This document shows, in pieces, positions 62,931 to 64,000 of a stretch of DNA of 64,000 nucleotides (positions are counted from its first letter, which is position 1; each line of letters begins with the position of its first letter). This DNA is from an uncultured Lachnospiraceae bacterium (lineage in GTDB: Bacteria; Bacillota; Clostridia; Lachnospirales; Lachnospiraceae), in contig CAJUJP010000001.1 of the NCBI GenBank assembly GCA_910586615.1, forward strand, positions 62,001 to 126,000. Reading direction: 5' to 3'. The translations under genes and the position numbers were made by a program. The notes beneath the pieces are model-generated. The model saw only the letters and a program-made list of their open reading frames with translations. It made no database searches and was not told the origin of the DNA.

Positions 62931-64000
62931 TCACTCTGCCTTCCGTTTCACCGAATCCTTGTGATAATACTGCGCAAGCCCCTGATTCACCCATGCATTC
63001 TCGTCTTCGTCCAGATAAAAGCACTCAAAGTTTTCTATATATTCCGGCATTTCAAGCACCACATCCGTCTCCTCACAGTTTTCCAGATAATCATACAATG
63101 CCGTACATGCCTCATAATATTCGCTGTAGCTTCCGCTGCGCAGTGACCGGGATACCGTCATCACCGGAGAATCTGCAAGTGATGCCGGCGACAATAGAAC
63201 CGCTGTCAGAAGCACCACCGCAAGAACTGCACAGGCACTGCGGTTCTCACGCAGTCCGCCCCATCTGTCCAGCACACAACCGGTCAGCACCGCAAGATTA
63301 AACAGCGTCACCACCAGCACCACGTCCAGTATAAAGCAACAGCGGTTGGGAAAATAAGGCCCGCTGTATCCCACCGCCACCGGAAAAGCCGTGACAATTC
63401 CCGTAAAAAGTGAAAGCACGCTCACAAACGTGTATGCCGCCAGCTTTTCTCCCAGCTTCCCGGAAAGATAGATGCCCACAAAGATCATACTCAGAATCAG
63501 CACAGCAAAAAACGGACTTTCTGCAAGACGCTGTGTCTCTGCCAGCACATTTTTTACCGACCACTTCATGGCTTTCAGCAAAAGCAGGCTCTCACCCGCT
63601 GTCTCCGTATGCCGGGAAAAGTTCCCCGGCGCCGCTGCATTGATCAGCGCGCCTGCAATACCCGCGGCGGTAATACAGAGATTGCCCCAGGAAATCCTGC
63701 CCGAAGCAAGATAAAATCCAAGACTCAGTAAGACAGCCAGATAACATCCCGTCCCTGTCACCGTCAGCGATCCGCCTGACGCAAGAAACAGCGTAACCGC
63801 CGATACTGCCGTGAAGACAAATTTTTTCCGTTTAGTAACTCCCGCCCTGTTGGCCATCAGAAAAAAAGAAACCGAGAGCAGCATTACGGAAAAAGGAATC
63901 CCGTAGGCCGTTGCCCCGGAAAACCAGAAAAAAATCTCTGTAAAAATCTGCCCGTTCAGCACGCCGAAAAGCACCAGCGTAAAAACCGTCAACCGCAAAT
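62931..64000 (-). CDS. DUF6056-like membrane protein, 5' end cut by window
   Basis: At least 356 codons, open to the right edge; the true start lies outside. About eight hydrophobic spans are visible, then a soluble tail ending WVNQGLAQYYHKDSVKRKAE. The tail aligns with the end of the protein at 48644-50296 (NLAVMQYYHKAYVKVV), and both share an APGNFSRHT/APGNLQRSS loop, so they are paralogues. Confidence 0.75.
   Translation of the reverse strand, partial: LRLTVFTLVLFGVLNGQIFTEIFFWFSGATAYGIPFSVMLLSVSFFLMANRAGVTKRKKFVFTAVSAVTLFLASGGSLTVTGTGCYLAVLLSLGFYLASGRISWGNLCITAAGIAGALINAAAPGNFSRHTETAGESLLLLKAMKWSVKNVLAETQRLAESPFFAVLILSMIFVGIYLSGKLGEKLAAYTFVSVLSLFTGIVTAFPVAVGYSGPYFPNRCCFILDVVLVVTLFNLAVLTGCVLDRWGGLRENRSACAVLAVVLLTAVLLSPASLADSPVMTVSRSLRSGSYSEYYEACTALYDYLENCEETDVVLEMPEYIENFECFYLDEDENAWVNQGLAQYYHKDSVKRKAE

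Overview
The window is almost entirely a surface-glycan biosynthesis region. Every gene I accept is read from the minus strand, so the biological order runs from base 64000 down to base 1. Strong GGAGG-type ribosome binding sites, TTGNNN-N17-TATAAT-like promoters, mid-range GC, and a very large secreted GH13 amylase with C-terminal Ig/MBG-like repeats suggest a gut clostridium, most likely Lachnospiraceae. That placement is an inference: no rRNA or other marker gene is present. I found no tRNA, rRNA, CRISPR array, insertion sequence or phage gene.

Layout in transcription order. (1) Bases 64000-45193, glycan block 2: a DUF6056 membrane protein cut by the window edge, then a unit with its own promoter (62851-62879). 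That unit carries a NodB-like protein, two AsnB-type amidotransferases, a GT4, an SGNH-like membrane protein, GT2, GT11, a PglK-like ABC flippase, a GT11-like protein, a second DUF6056 protein, DUF5672, GT17 and a Wzy-like polymerase. (2) Bases 45192-38198: a 2218-residue extracellular amylase/pullulanase-like enzyme with a LacI/CcpA-type operator in its leader and a terminator-like hairpin after it. (3) Bases 38136-36166: a promoter and a two-gene pair, an OLD/AAA_15-like ATPase and a small protein with a PD-(D/E)XK-like nuclease signature. This is a candidate defence system. (4) Bases 36032-1, glycan block 1: a strong extended -10 promoter followed by about 30 co-directional genes. It opens with the polyprenyl-phosphate sugar-1-phosphate transferase. 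Many glycosyltransferases, a pyruvyltransferase, Wzx, Wzy, an ABC flippase and a radical SAM/SPASM enzyme follow. It ends with nucleotide-sugar genes.

The distal end of block 1 reads as a precursor pathway. WbpE-like aminotransferase, WbpB-like dehydrogenase and WbpI-like 2-epimerase, with an LpxD-like acyltransferase, match the route to UDP-2,3-diacylamino-2,3-dideoxy-mannuronic acid; the UDP-GlcNAc 6-dehydrogenase is not in the window. A DRE-TIM aldolase, a NeuA/KdsB-like cytidylyltransferase, a GT-B-like surface carbohydrate protein and an asparagine-synthase-like protein without the glutaminase cysteine suggest a second, CMP-activated and possibly amidated or condensed sugar acid.

The least expected structure lies between the genes. 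At least eight junctions or leaders in both glycan blocks carry short stem-loops, often followed directly by a recurring start module close to ATGGGGGTTAGCATG (a GGRGG-type ribosome binding site plus start codon). A second family, with stem CTGCG/CGCAG, encodes the peptide motif LRxxFAGYGKxxLL at three loci. Purine-rich leaders occur at other junctions. These repeats look like a distributed set of cis-acting RNA or recombination elements.
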